A DNA stretch of 64,000 nucleotides from Pseudomonas asgharzadehiana (GCF_019139815.1 NZ_CP077079.1:5587001-5651000), one strand, 5' to 3'; shown: positions 18,775-28,928, counted from the stretch's first letter. Notes: a model not told the origin generated them from the letters alone. Translations and numbers: made by a program.

Positions 18775-19271
18775 GCAGTCAGTCCCTGCACCACGTACTG
18801 ATGCACCCGCGTCACCGACACTCCCAGCTCATCGGCGATGCGCGCGTAAGTCAGGCCATCAATCTGGCTATATAGAAACGCCGCGCGGGCCTTGGACGAC
18901 AAGCCATCGAGCAACTGATCGACCGCCATCAACGCCTCCATCACCACCCAGTGTTCCTCGGGCGAAGGCACGGTCGGCTCGGGCAAAGAGGTAAGGGCGT
19001 CGAGATAGGCTCGTTCGATATCATTGCGTCGCCAGCGAGCGAACATCAGCCGCTTGCCAATGAGGCTCAACAACGCCCGAGGCTCGCGAATGGCATGGGG
19101 ATCCGGCAGCGCCACAACCTGGGCAAAGGTTTCGGCGGCCATATCGGCAGCATCTTCACGACAGTGCAGGCGCAGGCGCAGACGTTCGAGCAGCCAGCTG
19201 TGGTGCTCGCCGAACAAGCGGTGGAGCGCCTGCTGGCGGGGATCTTGGTTTGCCGAGCGAGTAGGAAACAC
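18753..19271 (-). CDS. FecI-like ECF sigma factor
   Basis: RNA polymerase sigma-70 factor of the iron-starvation ECF group, 172 residues. Region 2 (LHRLFGEHHSWLLERLRLRL, DMAAETFAQV) and region 4 (GLSSKARAAFLYSQIDGLTYARIADELGVSVTRVHQYV) are both intact. It should direct transcription of the downstream receptor gene when the FecR-like protein is signalled. A Fur box lies directly upstream, so it is made only under iron limitation. Confidence 0.94.
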   Translation of the reverse strand: MFPTRSANQDPRQQALHRLFGEHHSWLLERLRLRLHCREDAADMAAETFAQVVALPDPHAIREPRALLSLIGKRLMFARWRRNDIERAYLDALTSLPEPTVPSPEEHWVVMEALMAVDQLLDGLSSKARAAFLYSQIDGLTYARIADELGVSVTRVHQYVVQGLTACYRAVP

Positions 19272-19290
19272 AGCGGGAGGCGTCCGTGCT

Positions 19291-19309
19291 AATGAAAACT
19301 ATTCTCAAT
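19291..19309. promoter_or_regulatory. Fur box upstream of fecI-like gene
   Basis: AATGAAAACTATTCTCAAT is a 19-base near-palindrome matching the AATGATAAT-type Fur half-sites. It sits 20-38 bases before the sigma factor start. Confidence 0.75.
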
Positions 19310-19454
19310 AGTGGCGTGATTGGAGCCTGATTGCAAGAGTGGGCCGGGCTTGGCGGTGCAGGAGCGACTGGTCATCGATGCCAATGCCTGTACAACAGCT
19401 CATTCACCTCGCCCACGCCAACACCATCAGCTTACGCACATTGTCGCTTTTAAG

Positions 19455-19483
19455 TTGACAGTAAGACACCTACCAGCCGATTT
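19455..19483 (+). promoter_or_regulatory. Possible promoter of ycaC
   Basis: A perfect TTGACA at 19455-19460 is followed at the right distance only by a weak -10 (near GATTTAT). The gene starts about 80 bases on. Confidence 0.3.
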
Positions 19484-19562
19484 ATCCCCCCTCGCTCACC
19501 CATTAATCTATGCCCATGTTGAACGCAACGCCCAACCAACCTAAACAAAAAAGGATTCAACC

Positions 19563-20195
19563 ATGAGCGCTCCAACCTATAACCGCTTGAACAAAGACGA
19601 CGCCGTAGTTCTGTTGGTCGACCACCAGACCGGCCTGATCTCCCTGGTGCAGGACTTCTCGCCCAACGAGTTCAAGAACAACGTGCTGGCCCTGGCCGAC
19701 CTGGCCAAGTTTTTCAACCTGCCGACGATCCTCACCACCAGCTTCGAACAAGGCCCCAATGGCCCGCTGGTACCAGAGCTGAAAGAGATGTTCCCGGACG
19801 CGCCCTACATCGCTCGCCCTGGCCAGATCAACGCGTGGGACAACGAAGACTTCGTCAAGGCGATCAAAGCCACCGGCCGCAAACAGATCATCATTGCCGG
19901 CGTGGTTACCGATGTGTGTGTAGCGTTCCCGACCTTGTCGGCGCTGGCGGAAGGGTTTGAGGTGTTTGTGGTGACGGATGCTTCCGGCACGTTCAACACC
20001 ACCGTGCAGCAAGCCGCGTGGAGCCGCATGACGCAAGCCGGTGCGCAGTTGATGAACTGGTTCTCGGTGGCGTGTGAGCTGCATCGCGACTGGCGCAACG
20101 ATATCGAAGGCTTGGGCAACCTGTTGTCCCAGCGCATTCCCAACTATCGCAACTTGATGAATGGGTATGCGGCGCTGACAGCTCATCAGAAGTAA
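19563..20195 (+). CDS. ycaC: YcaC family isochorismatase-like hydrolase
   Basis: Cysteine hydrolase of 210 residues, strikingly similar to E. coli YcaC along its whole length (LVDHQTGLISLV, FNLPTILTTSFEQGPNGPLV, GVACELHRDW-type C-terminus). The expected triad is present as Asp20, Arg85 (YIARPGQ) and Cys119 (VVTDVCVAF). The physiological substrate of YcaC is not established. An AAAAAGGATT ribosome site precedes the ATG. It is followed by its own terminator, so it is a single-gene unit. Confidence 0.9.
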   Translation: MSAPTYNRLNKDDAVVLLVDHQTGLISLVQDFSPNEFKNNVLALADLAKFFNLPTILTTSFEQGPNGPLVPELKEMFPDAPYIARPGQINAWDNEDFVKAIKATGRKQIIIAGVVTDVCVAFPTLSALAEGFEVFVVTDASGTFNTTVQQAAWSRMTQAGAQLMNWFSVACELHRDWRNDIEGLGNLLSQRIPNYRNLMNGYAALTAHQK

Positions 20196-20213
20196 GTCAG
20201 CCGAGATCCGCGA

Positions 20214-20240
20214 TAAGCCTGCCCTGAAAAGCAGGCTTTT
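20214..20240 (+). terminator. Rho-independent terminator after ycaC
   Basis: AAGCCTGC, loop CCTGAAAA, GCAGGCTTTT. The following 240 bases up to the rhs gene contain no gene I can support. Confidence 0.85.
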
Positions 20241-20479
20241 GCGCATCTATGCAAGGGCTTGCATAGATCTGAACGCAGACCGAACAACGCTCCCCCCTCC
20301 CACCTTGGAAAGCCCTGTTTCCTATGTGCAATGTCGCTATTTTAAGTAGCCCTTGCCCACCAGTTGACGCCGACTTTTACATCCTGCTCGTCAGCCTATT
20401 CTGACTTTTCCAACCGTTCATCCAGCCGCTTTTTGCTGCGGCAGACTCCGACGCCTTGCCCTCTGCCGAGACGTCACGG

Positions 20480-23400
20480 ATGACACACGCCTCCCACATT
20501 GCCTCTATCGAACATGAGCTGGATGGCTTTCATCAGAGCCTGATGATTTATCGCCAGCAGATGGGCGCCTGGTATTCGCGGGCGCTGGATTCGGTGAGCC
20601 ACGCGGCAGATATACCGTCCTTGTTGGGGATGGATCGGGTGGTGCGGGTCGGGGACTCGCAGCGTTCGGTAAGTATTTCCGATGCGGATTTTTCCACCGT
20701 GGCCCGCTGCCGTGCGGGCGGCGAGCTGAAGATCGAGAGCAAATTCGAGTCGCTGTATGACGTGCCGATTGGCGGGATTGCGGTCGAGGTGGTCGGGCTG
20801 GATGACGGCAGCTCCACGCCAGTCATGCTGGATGAGCACGGCAAGGGCTCTCACCACTGCGCTGCCGGCGGGCGCTATCAAGTGCGGGTGCAGGGCGGCG
20901 TGTCGGCAGAACAGGTCGATGCACTGTTTGCCTCCTATGCCGGGCTGACAGCGGACCTGGAGCAGTGGCTTCGCGAGCAGTGGCGAACCTTCAAGCCCTA
21001 TTGGGAACAGTCCACCGCGAGTGCGATTGGCAGCGGCGTGCTGGCGGGCAGTTGGGCCGCGATCATGGACGTGTGGGACAGCGTCAAGCGGGTGCAGGCG
21101 GTTCTTGAAGACCCGCTTAAATACGTCGAAGAGCTCGGTGATCAGGCCGCCAAATTGGCGCAAATCGCCACCGACGCGCCCAAGGTCATGGAACAGGCGA
21201 TGTTGCTCGCCAGTGACGAGGCGGCGCTGTTTCTGCTGGTGCGCACGGCGATGATCTGGTTGGACGCATTGCCGCCCAGTGAGATTGCGCAAGTGGCCGC
21301 TGGGTTTGTGGTGTCGCTGCTGATTGACCTTGTGATTGGCGCGGTGCTGACCATCGCATTGCCAGCGGCGGCTGTGGCGTATCTGAGCCTGCGGCTGGCC
21401 AGGTACGGCGCGCAGATTGTGAAGGAGGCCGTTGGTTTTGTTCAGAGCGTGCTGGCGATTCTTGCGAAGTTCATGCAAGCGGTGGGTCGCTACAAAGCGG
21501 TGGCGGTGCGCGGGGTCGTCGGTGGGGTGAAGCAAGGCAAGCTGCAGATGCGCTGGCGGGCGCGGCAGAACGCGGTGCTGAAGCAAAAAGAGCATGTCGA
21601 CGATGCGCCTGTTTCGGGGAAAAACCCGAACGGAGATGCGGCGGCTTCGGCGGACAAGACCGTCACCAATGGCTGCCCGGTGTCGATGGTCACTGGGGAG
21701 GAATTGCTCACCCTCACCGATGGTGTTTTAGACGGGATATTGCCGTTTGAGTGGACCCGTTTGTACCGCACCAGCGCGGTGGAAGTGGATGTTGGGCTGG
21801 GGTTTGGCTGGAGTCATTCGCTGGCGCAGCGGCTTTCTGTTTCGGGCGATTCGGTGGTGTGGACCGACCATGAAAACCGGTCGACTGAGTTTCCACTGCC
21901 GACCGAGGCGCGACCGGCGATCACCAACAGCCTGGCTGAAGCGGCGATCTATTTGGGGGCTTCGCCGGATGAGTTAGTGCTGGCCCAGGCCTCGCGGTTT
22001 TATCACTTTCGTGACGGGGTGCTGGTCTCGATCAGCGATGCGTATGACAACCGCCTGCGGATTTCGCGGGATGTGGTGGGGCGTATTGCACGGCTGGATA
22101 ACGGCGTCGGGCGCTCGTTGTGTTTGCGCTATGAACTGGGCCGCATGGTGGCGGTGGATTACCAGGTTCAGCGGGCCAAGGGGTATGAGCCTTACGAATG
22201 GATCACGGAACAGAACGTTGTTTCCTACGCCTATGACGACGCGGGACGACTGCTTTCGGCAACCAACGCCGTCGGCGAAAGCGAGGTTTATCGGTACGAC
22301 GAGCAGCACGTCATTCTGGAGCGGGGCTTGGCCGGCGGGGCGAGTTTCTTCTGGGAATGGGAACGCTCTGGCAAGGCGGCGCGGTGTGTCCGGCACTGGG
22401 CCAGTTTTTCGCAGATGGATACGCGGTATGTCTGGGAGGACAACGGCCGCGTGGTCGTGCATAACGCCGATGGCAGTCAGGAAGTGTATGTCCACGATGA
22501 CCGCGCACGGCTGGTGCAGCGCATTGATCCGGACGGCGCTCAGCACTTCAAATCCTACGACGCCAAAGGCCGGCTGACGGTCGAGCAGGATCCGCTCGGG
22601 GCGGTGACGGCGTATCAGTACGACGATGCCGGACGCTTGGTGGCGGTGTTTCCGGGGGATGACGCGCCGACGTCCTACGAGCATGACAACGGCTTCGTAC
22701 GGGTGGTGCGGCGTGGTGAGGCGGTTTGGAAGTACGAGCGTAACGATCAGGGCGACGTAACGCGTAGGACCGATCCCGATGGTGAGGTGACGGACTACAG
22801 CTACAACAAATATGGGCAACTGACGGGGGTTTGGTATCCCGACCACAGTTGTCACCGCCTGGTGTGGAATGAACGCGGTCAGCTCATTGAAGAACAACGG
22901 CCCAATGGCGGCGCCAAGCGCTATCGCTACGATGATCTGGGCCGCCAGATTGCCCGCGAGGATGAACAAGGCGCGCTGACCCAATACCAATGGGACAGCG
23001 TCGGCCGGTTGATTCGCATCGTGTTGCCAGGCGGTGCCACGCGAGAATACAGCTACAACCCCTACGGAAAAATCACCACCGAACGCGACGAACTCGGCCA
23101 CGTCACCCGCTACGAATACGCCGACGGCCTGCACCTGATCAGCCGCCGCCTCAACGCCGATGGCAGCCAGGTCAACTACCGCTACGACAACGCTCGGCTG
23201 TTGCTCACCGAAATCGAAAACGAAGTCGGCGAAACCTACCGGCTCAACTACCACCCCAACGGCCTGATCCAGCAGGAAATCGGCTTTGACGGCCAGCGCA
23301 CCGCCTACGTCTACGACCTTAACGGCCACCTGCAGGAAAAAACCGAACACGGCGACGATGGCCGTCAGCTAGTTACCGTTTACCAGCGCGACCACGCCGG

Positions 23401-25045
23401 CCGACTCGTACGAAAAACCCTGCCCGACGGCAACAAGGTCGATTACACCTACGACCGCCAGGGCAACCTCCTCAGCGTCGACGACGGCCACTGGGCGCTG
23501 GCCTACGAGGACGACGCCCAAAATCGCCTCACCGCCGAGCATCAGGGCTGGGGCACTTTACGCTATGGCTATGACGCCTGCGGCCAGCTTCAACATTTAC
23601 GCCTGCCGGACAACAACCGACTGGTGTTCAACCACGCCAAAGGTGGTCATTTGGCGACAGTTGAGTTGAATGGCGAAACGCTGACCTCGCACCTCTTCAA
23701 ATCCGGCCAAGAACACCAACGCCAACAAGGTCAACTCCTCAGCCACTACCACTACGACGACCAACACCGCCTGCACGCCCACACCGTCACGCAACAGGAA
23801 AACCACCTCTACCAACGCCACTACGATTACGACAAATCCGGCAACCTCACCCGCCTGAACGACACCCGCAAGGGCGAACACCGCTACCGCTACGACCCAC
23901 TAGCCCGCCTCACCCGCGCCGACCATTCGCAAGACCTGCAAGAACGCTTCGGCCACACCCCTGCCGGCAATCTACTGATGCACGACCGCCCCGGCCCGGA
24001 CATTGTGGCGGGCAATCGGTTGATGATTCAGGGCGACCGGCATTACGACTATGACGCCTTCGGCAACCTGATCCGTGAACGGCGCGGCAAGGGCCATCAA
24101 CTCGTTACCGAGTACCGCTACGACTGCCAGCATCGCTTGATCGGCCTCACCCAGCCCAACGGCCAAACCGCGAGTTACCGCTACGACCCGTTTGGGCGAC
24201 GCATCAGCAAAACCGTCGATGGCATAACGACCGAGTTTTTCTGGCAAGGCGACAAACTGATCGCCGAACACCATGCGGATCGCCATCGCAGTTTTATCTA
24301 TGAACCGGACAGCTTTCGGCCGCTGGCGCTGCTGGAAGGCTTCGGCCCACAAGACACCAAGCCCTACCACTACCAACTCGACCACCTCGGCACGCCGCAG
24401 GAACTCACAGCTCCTGATGGCGAAATTGTCTGGTCCGCCCACTACCGCGCCTACGGCCAAATCAGCCGCCTCGACATAGGAAAAATCGACAACCCGCTGC
24501 GTTTCCAAGGCCAATACTTCGATCCGGAAAGCGGACTGCACTACAACCGCCATCGCTACTACAATCCGGATATTGGTCGTTACCTGACGCCAGACCCGGT
24601 GAAGCTGGCGGGTGGGATCAACGCCTACCAGTACGCGCCCAATCCTACGGGGTGGGTGGATCCGTTGGGATTAACTTGCGTCTCCGGGAGGTGCCCTGGA
24701 CAAAGAGACGAAGCGTTAGCGAAAAAACATGGCCCCACCTCCCCGGAGACTAGTGGCGCTATCCGCTCATCAACATATGAACAGGCCGCAAATAAAGCAC
24801 TAGATTGGCTGCTTGAAAATAACTTCCGCGCAGAAAAGCCAACTCCAAGAAGATTCGGTCCACGCAAAGGGGAGCCAGTGGGAATGCAGACAGCCGACGG
24901 TAAGACTGGTTACCGGGTTGAGCATGACAATAAGAATGGCGCCCATATAAATGTTTGGTCTGCGAAGAAAAAAGGACCACACTACCTTTTTGACGCCAGC
25001 CCAAAAACCGTATTCAAATTGACTAAAAGGTTCGCGAAAAAATGA
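20480..25045 (+). CDS. Rhs-family polymorphic toxin
   Basis: RHS repeat protein of about 1521 residues. The N-terminal region has hydrophobic segments (FVVSLLIDLVIGAVLTIALP, residues about 275-310). Next is a DUF6531-type entry segment (NGCPVSMVTGEELLTLTD), then a long series of YD repeats (for example YRYDDLGRQ, YSYNPYGK) forming the sealed shell. The RHS core ends with YQYAPNPTGWVDPLGL. The last 123 residues are unrelated, lower in GC and basic, with HDNKNGAHINVW and KKGPHYLFDA motifs: the exchangeable toxin tip. I cannot name its activity; a small nuclease is plausible. ATG at 20480 is chosen over an upstream TTG. No PAAR domain or Eag chaperone gene is visible, so a type VI route is inference. 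Confidence 0.92.
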   Translation: MTHASHIASIEHELDGFHQSLMIYRQQMGAWYSRALDSVSHAADIPSLLGMDRVVRVGDSQRSVSISDADFSTVARCRAGGELKIESKFESLYDVPIGGIAVEVVGLDDGSSTPVMLDEHGKGSHHCAAGGRYQVRVQGGVSAEQVDALFASYAGLTADLEQWLREQWRTFKPYWEQSTASAIGSGVLAGSWAAIMDVWDSVKRVQAVLEDPLKYVEELGDQAAKLAQIATDAPKVMEQAMLLASDEAALFLLVRTAMIWLDALPPSEIAQVAAGFVVSLLIDLVIGAVLTIALPAAAVAYLSLRLARYGAQIVKEAVGFVQSVLAILAKFMQAVGRYKAVAVRGVVGGVKQGKLQMRWRARQNAVLKQKEHVDDAPVSGKNPNGDAAASADKTVTNGCPVSMVTGEELLTLTDGVLDGILPFEWTRLYRTSAVEVDVGLGFGWSHSLAQRLSVSGDSVVWTDHENRSTEFPLPTEARPAITNSLAEAAIYLGASPDELVLAQASRFYHFRDGVLVSISDAYDNRLRISRDVVGRIARLDNGVGRSLCLRYELGRMVAVDYQVQRAKGYEPYEWITEQNVVSYAYDDAGRLLSATNAVGESEVYRYDEQHVILERGLAGGASFFWEWERSGKAARCVRHWASFSQMDTRYVWEDNGRVVVHNADGSQEVYVHDDRARLVQRIDPDGAQHFKSYDAKGRLTVEQDPLGAVTAYQYDDAGRLVAVFPGDDAPTSYEHDNGFVRVVRRGEAVWKYERNDQGDVTRRTDPDGEVTDYSYNKYGQLTGVWYPDHSCHRLVWNERGQLIEEQRPNGGAKRYRYDDLGRQIAREDEQGALTQYQWDSVGRLIRIVLPGGATREYSYNPYGKITTERDELGHVTRYEYADGLHLISRRLNADGSQVNYRYDNARLLLTEIENEVGETYRLNYHPNGLIQQEIGFDGQRTAYVYDLNGHLQEKTEHGDDGRQLVTVYQRDHAGRLVRKTLPDGNKVDYTYDRQGNLLSVDDGHWALAYEDDAQNRLTAEHQGWGTLRYGYDACGQLQHLRLPDNNRLVFNHAKGGHLATVELNGETLTSHLFKSGQEHQRQQGQLLSHYHYDDQHRLHAHTVTQQENHLYQRHYDYDKSGNLTRLNDTRKGEHRYRYDPLARLTRADHSQDLQERFGHTPAGNLLMHDRPGPDIVAGNRLMIQGDRHYDYDAFGNLIRERRGKGHQLVTEYRYDCQHRLIGLTQPNGQTASYRYDPFGRRISKTVDGITTEFFWQGDKLIAEHHADRHRSFIYEPDSFRPLALLEGFGPQDTKPYHYQLDHLGTPQELTAPDGEIVWSAHYRAYGQISRLDIGKIDNPLRFQGQYFDPESGLHYNRHRYYNPDIGRYLTPDPVKLAGGINAYQYAPNPTGWVDPLGLTCVSGRCPGQRDEALAKKHGPTSPETSGAIRSSTYEQAANKALDWLLENNFRAEKPTPRRFGPRKGEPVGMQTADGKTGYRVEHDNKNGAHINVWSAKKKGPHYLFDASPKTVFKLTKRFAKK

Positions 25046-25464
25046 GTTACTTTGATGACGAGCTAATTAAAGAGCTTAAGGCCCACAACATCCCCTTTAA
25101 TATTCTATCTGTGAATAACCACAATTCTATCGTTAGAGAAATCAATGAGCGCATACCTTTCTCAGGAAGCAAAATCGCTTGGAGCAAATTAAAAAAGAGC
25201 ATTAGCTTTGAGGATGAACTTCCGCACGCAGCGAATTCGCAACTCGCCAAGGAAATAAAAAATGTAGCAACCGACGAAATAGTTATTTTAGGCGATTCGG
25301 TTTGTGATGAGGCTTACATCATACATTCCGAAGACTTAGAAGAAGCACTCAGATTTTTTTCAGAAATACCACAGCACACCTATATAACATCTAAGTCATT
25401 GGAATGGATTGCATGCATCTCATTCGAAGGACAATTGAACTTCGCTAATCTTGTCTCAGAATAA
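25042..25464 (+). CDS. Probable immunity protein for the Rhs toxin
   Basis: A 140-residue acidic soluble protein whose ATGA start overlaps the rhs stop codon, the usual arrangement for an Rhs immunity gene. It is clearly AT-rich relative to the rhs core, like the toxin tip, which indicates they were acquired as one module. I recognise no named immunity family. The role is inferred from position, size, acidity against a basic toxin, and coupling. Confidence 0.8.
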   Translation: MSYFDDELIKELKAHNIPFNILSVNNHNSIVREINERIPFSGSKIAWSKLKKSISFEDELPHAANSQLAKEIKNVATDEIVILGDSVCDEAYIIHSEDLEEALRFFSEIPQHTYITSKSLEWIACISFEGQLNFANLVSE

Positions 25465-25786
25465 AAATTCGGGCCCTTGTTAAATCACTCCCATGGCTTG
25501 AGCCACAAAGATGGTCGCAGATCTGAACAACCATGAAACATGAAAAAGTTAGAATACTGCAGCACACCAAAACAAAAAAAACAATAGCTAGACGCTTTCC
25601 AAAGCTCGTGTCAAGGCACGCCATGAGCATGACAATTCCTGCCAGCAAACCCATCCGCTTCCTGAGAGACCGCCGCAGCACGCGTTATCAGGTCGATACA
25701 GCGGACCGCTGACACCCCACTCATTTGCCCCCATCCCCCATGTCTGCTAGTGTCGCGCCGGTTTACCGTCTACCGGAATAGCCGCC
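25465..25786. other. Low-GC gap after the Rhs module
   Basis: 322 bases with no gene I can support. The first half is AT-rich like the immunity gene. A 29-codon frame (25623-25712, beginning MSMTIPASKPIRFLRD) is present with no homology I recognise; it could be scar sequence from past rhs exchange. Confidence 0.4.
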
Positions 25787-26029
25787 ATGGCCCGCAAAAA
25801 AGTTGCACTCGATTTCGAACAATCCCTCGCCGATCTGCAAACCCTGGTCGAGCGTCTGGAGAACGGCGAGTTGTCGCTGGAGGACTCGCTGACAGCGTTT
25901 GAGCAAGGCATCGGCCTGACCCGTGACTGCCAGAGCGCGTTGGCGCAGGCCGAGCAAAAGGTGCAGGTGTTGCTCGAGCGTGACGGCGAGTTGGCCGAGG
26001 AACCTTTCGATGCGGAACAGCCGGAATGA
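25787..26029 (+). CDS. xseB: Exodeoxyribonuclease VII small subunit
   Basis: XseB of 80 residues, normal length. The two-helix coiled region is clear ([32 protein letters not shown]). It forms the small-subunit part of the single-strand-specific exonuclease VII with XseA, encoded elsewhere. Its stop overlaps the ispA start by four bases, as in many gammaproteobacteria. Confidence 0.96.
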   Translation: MARKKVALDFEQSLADLQTLVERLENGELSLEDSLTAFEQGIGLTRDCQSALAQAEQKVQVLLERDGELAEEPFDAEQPE

Positions 26030-26913
26030 TCGACGCGTACCAGGCCAGTAGCCAAGCCCGGGTGAATGCGGCGCTGGAGCCCTTGTTTGTTGCGCCAAGC
26101 CCGGAAATGAAGCGTTTATACGAGGCCATGCGCTACAGCGTGATGAATGGCGGCAAGCGTGTACGCCCGTTGCTGGCGTATGCGGCCTGCGAAGCACTGG
26201 GCGCGCCCGCCGAGCAGGCCAATGGTGCGGCGTGTGCGGTGGAGTTGATTCACGCCTATTCCCTGGTGCACGACGATCTGCCGGCGATGGACGATGACGA
26301 TCTGCGTCGCGGCCAGCCGACCACCCACAAAGCCTTTGACGAAGCCTATGCGATTCTGGCCGGCGATGGCCTGCAAAGCCTGGCGTTCAGTGCCTTGCTG
26401 GACCCGCGCCTGAGCAGTGTCAACGCCGAGATCCGTCTGCGCATGGTCACCGACCTGGCCCTGGCCGCCGGTCCGGCCGGCATGGTCGGGGGGCAGGCGA
26501 TCGACATGGGCTCGGTCAGCCTCAAGTTGGATCAAACCGCCCTCGAACACATGCACCGCCACAAGACCGGCGCGCTGATCGAGGCCGCCGTGCAGTTGGG
26601 CGCCCTGGCCAGTGGTCGTGCCGACGCGGCCCAATTGGCGGCGTTGCAGACCTATTCCCGAGCCATCGGCCTGGCGTTCCAGGTGCAGGACGACATTCTC
26701 GACGTAGAAAGTGACACCGCAACCCTGGGCAAACGCCAGGGTGCCGATATCGCACGGGATAAACCGACGTATCCGGCACTGCTCGGCCTGCAAGCCGCCA
26801 AGGCCTATGCCCTGGAACTGCGCGATCAGGCCCTGGACGCCCTGCGACCATTCGACGCGGCAGCCGAGCCATTGCGTGACCTGGCGCGGTATATCGTCGA
26901 ACGCCGCCACTGA
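26026..26913 (+). CDS. ispA: Farnesyl diphosphate synthase
   Basis: Trans-prenyltransferase of 295 residues that condenses isopentenyl and dimethylallyl diphosphate to farnesyl diphosphate. Both aspartate-rich motifs are intact: [11 protein letters not shown] at about 82-92 and [11 protein letters not shown] at about 222-232. GGKRVRPLL binds the homoallylic substrate. It lies between xseB and dxs in the standard isoprenoid cluster and overlaps xseB. Confidence 0.97.
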   Translation: MIDAYQASSQARVNAALEPLFVAPSPEMKRLYEAMRYSVMNGGKRVRPLLAYAACEALGAPAEQANGAACAVELIHAYSLVHDDLPAMDDDDLRRGQPTTHKAFDEAYAILAGDGLQSLAFSALLDPRLSSVNAEIRLRMVTDLALAAGPAGMVGGQAIDMGSVSLKLDQTALEHMHRHKTGALIEAAVQLGALASGRADAAQLAALQTYSRAIGLAFQVQDDILDVESDTATLGKRQGADIARDKPTYPALLGLQAAKAYALELRDQALDALRPFDAAAEPLRDLARYIVERRH

Positions 26914-26966
26914 TAAAGGCCGCATATCGGCCAACTTCGGTGCTCTGCGTGGGCAGTTTGCGATGC

Positions 26967-26996
26967 TTGAGGTAAACTGCCGCCTCTTCTTATACC
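26967..26996 (+). promoter_or_regulatory. Candidate sigma-70 promoter for dxs
   Basis: TTGAGG at 26967 and TATACC at 26991, spaced 18 bases, lie directly before the dxs start in the 99-base gap after ispA. Confidence 0.4.
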
Positions 26997-27012
26997 TATA
27001 ACGATTCGCCTG

Positions 27013-28911
27013 ATGCCCACGACGTTTCAAGAGATTCCCCGCAAGCGCCCGTCCACGCCCCTGCTCGACCGTGCTGCCATGCCGGACGGCCTGCGTCGAC
27101 TGGGTGAAGCCGAGCTGGAAACCCTGGCCGATGAACTGCGCCTGGAATTGCTCTACACGGTCGGCCAGACCGGTGGGCATTTCGGCGCGGGCCTGGGCGT
27201 CATCGAGCTGACGATCGCCTTGCATTACGTGTTCGACACCCCGGACGACCGGCTGGTGTGGGACGTGGGCCACCAGGCGTATCCGCATAAAATCCTCACC
27301 GGCCGCCGCGAGCGCATGGGCACTCTGCGCCAGAAGGACGGCGTCGCCGCCTTCCCACGTCGCTCCGAGAGCGAATACGACACCTTCGGCGTCGGCCACT
27401 CCAGCACCTCGATCAGCGCAGCACTGGGCATGGCGATTGCCGCCCGTCTGCAAAACAGCGATCGCAAGGCGATTGCAGTGATCGGTGATGGCGCGCTGAC
27501 CGCCGGCATGGCGTTTGAAGCGCTGAACCATGCGCCGGAAGTGGACGCCAACATGTTGGTGATCCTCAACGACAACGACATGTCGATTTCGCGCAACGTC
27601 GGTGGCTTGTCCAATTACCTGGCAAAAATTCTCTCCAGCCGTACCTACGCCAGCATGCGCGAAGGCAGCAAGAAAGTGCTGTCGCGCCTGCCCGGTGCGT
27701 GGGAAATTGCCCGGCGCACCGAAGAATATGCCAAGGGCATGCTGGTACCCGGCACGCTGTTCGAGGAGCTGGGCTGGAACTACATCGGCCCGATCGACGG
27801 TCATGACCTGCCCACCCTGATCGCCACGCTGCGCAATATGCGCGACCTCAAGGGCCCACAGTTCCTGCACATCGTTACCAAGAAGGGCAAAGGCTTCGCC
27901 CCGGCGGAAGTCGACCCAATTGGTTACCACGCCATCACCAAGCTCGAACCACTGGACGCCCCCGCCGCCGCGCCGAAAAAGCCCAGCGGGCCAAAGTATT
28001 CCGGTGTGTTCGGCGAATGGCTGTGTGACATGGCCGCCGCCGACCCGCGCCTGGTAGGCATCACCCCGGCGATGAAGGAAGGCTCCGACCTGGTGGCGTT
28101 CAGCGAGCGTTTCCCGCTGCGCTACTTCGACGTGGCCATTGCCGAGCAGCACGCGGTCACCTTCGCCGCCGGCATGGCCTGTGAGGGCGCCAAGCCGGTG
28201 GTGGCGATCTACTCCACGTTCTTGCAGCGCGGCTATGACCAGTTGGTACATGACGTCGCGGTGCAGAACCTCGATGTGCTGTTCGCCATCGACCGCGCCG
28301 GTTTAGTCGGCGAAGACGGCCCGACCCACGCCGGCAGCTTCGATTTGTCTTATCTGCGCTGCATCCCCGGCATGCTGGTGATGACGCCGAGCGACGAAAA
28401 CGAACTGCGCAAGATGCTCAGCACCGGTCACCTGTACAACGGCCCGGCCGCCGTGCGCTACCCGCGCGGCAACGGCCCGAATGCCGTAATCGAAAAAGAC
28501 CTGGAGCCAATCGAGATCGGCAAAGGCATCGTGCGGCGCCAAGGCAGCAAGGTCGCGTTCCTGGTGTTCGGCGTGCAATTGGCCGAAGCGCTGAAAGTCG
28601 CCGAGAAGATCGACGCAACCGTGGTCGACATGCGCTTCGTCAAACCGCTGGATGAAGCCCTGGTTCGTGAGATTGCCGGCAGCCATGAATTGCTGGTGAC
28701 CGTCGAAGAAAACGCCATCATGGGCGGTGCCGGTGCGGCGGTCAGTGAGTTTTTGGCGCGGGAAAACATCCTCAAGTCGGTGCTGCACCTGGGCTTGCCG
28801 GATGTGTATGTCGAACATGCCAAACCGGCGCAGATGCTGGCGGAATGTGGGCTGGATGAAGCAGGGATCGAGGCTTCGGTGCGCGAGCGCATGGCGATGC
28901 TGGGCCTGTAG
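27013..28911 (+). CDS. dxs: 1-deoxy-D-xylulose-5-phosphate synthase
   Basis: Thiamine-diphosphate enzyme of 632 residues, first step of the methylerythritol phosphate pathway (pyruvate plus glyceraldehyde 3-phosphate). The ThDP/magnesium site [16 protein letters not shown] (about 158-173) and downstream NDNDMSIS are visible, as are [12 protein letters not shown] and the C-terminal transketolase-like half with [16 protein letters not shown]. Its product feeds ispA and also thiamine and pyridoxal synthesis. Full length. A REP hairpin follows. Confidence 0.98.
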   Translation: MPTTFQEIPRKRPSTPLLDRAAMPDGLRRLGEAELETLADELRLELLYTVGQTGGHFGAGLGVIELTIALHYVFDTPDDRLVWDVGHQAYPHKILTGRRERMGTLRQKDGVAAFPRRSESEYDTFGVGHSSTSISAALGMAIAARLQNSDRKAIAVIGDGALTAGMAFEALNHAPEVDANMLVILNDNDMSISRNVGGLSNYLAKILSSRTYASMREGSKKVLSRLPGAWEIARRTEEYAKGMLVPGTLFEELGWNYIGPIDGHDLPTLIATLRNMRDLKGPQFLHIVTKKGKGFAPAEVDPIGYHAITKLEPLDAPAAAPKKPSGPKYSGVFGEWLCDMAAADPRLVGITPAMKEGSDLVAFSERFPLRYFDVAIAEQHAVTFAAGMACEGAKPVVAIYSTFLQRGYDQLVHDVAVQNLDVLFAIDRAGLVGEDGPTHAGSFDLSYLRCIPGMLVMTPSDENELRKMLSTGHLYNGPAAVRYPRGNGPNAVIEKDLEPIEIGKGIVRRQGSKVAFLVFGVQLAEALKVAEKIDATVVDMRFVKPLDEALVREIAGSHELLVTVEENAIMGGAGAAVSEFLARENILKSVLHLGLPDVYVEHAKPAQMLAECGLDEAGIEASVRERMAMLGL

Positions 28912-28928
28912 AAACCGGGACCTGAAAG

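Noticed and set aside
21974..23350. 458-codon minus-strand frame within the rhs gene
   Set aside because: Antisense of YD repeats; no protein-like features.
25445..25681. 78-codon minus-strand frame with two hydrophobic stretches after the immunity gene
   Set aside because: It overlaps the immunity gene end, has no ribosome site, and the hydrophobicity comes from AT-rich sequence.
26116..28251. 711-codon minus-strand frame across ispA and dxs
   Set aside because: It covers two clearly identified genes on the other strand and has no recognisable domain; high third-position GC removes antisense stops.
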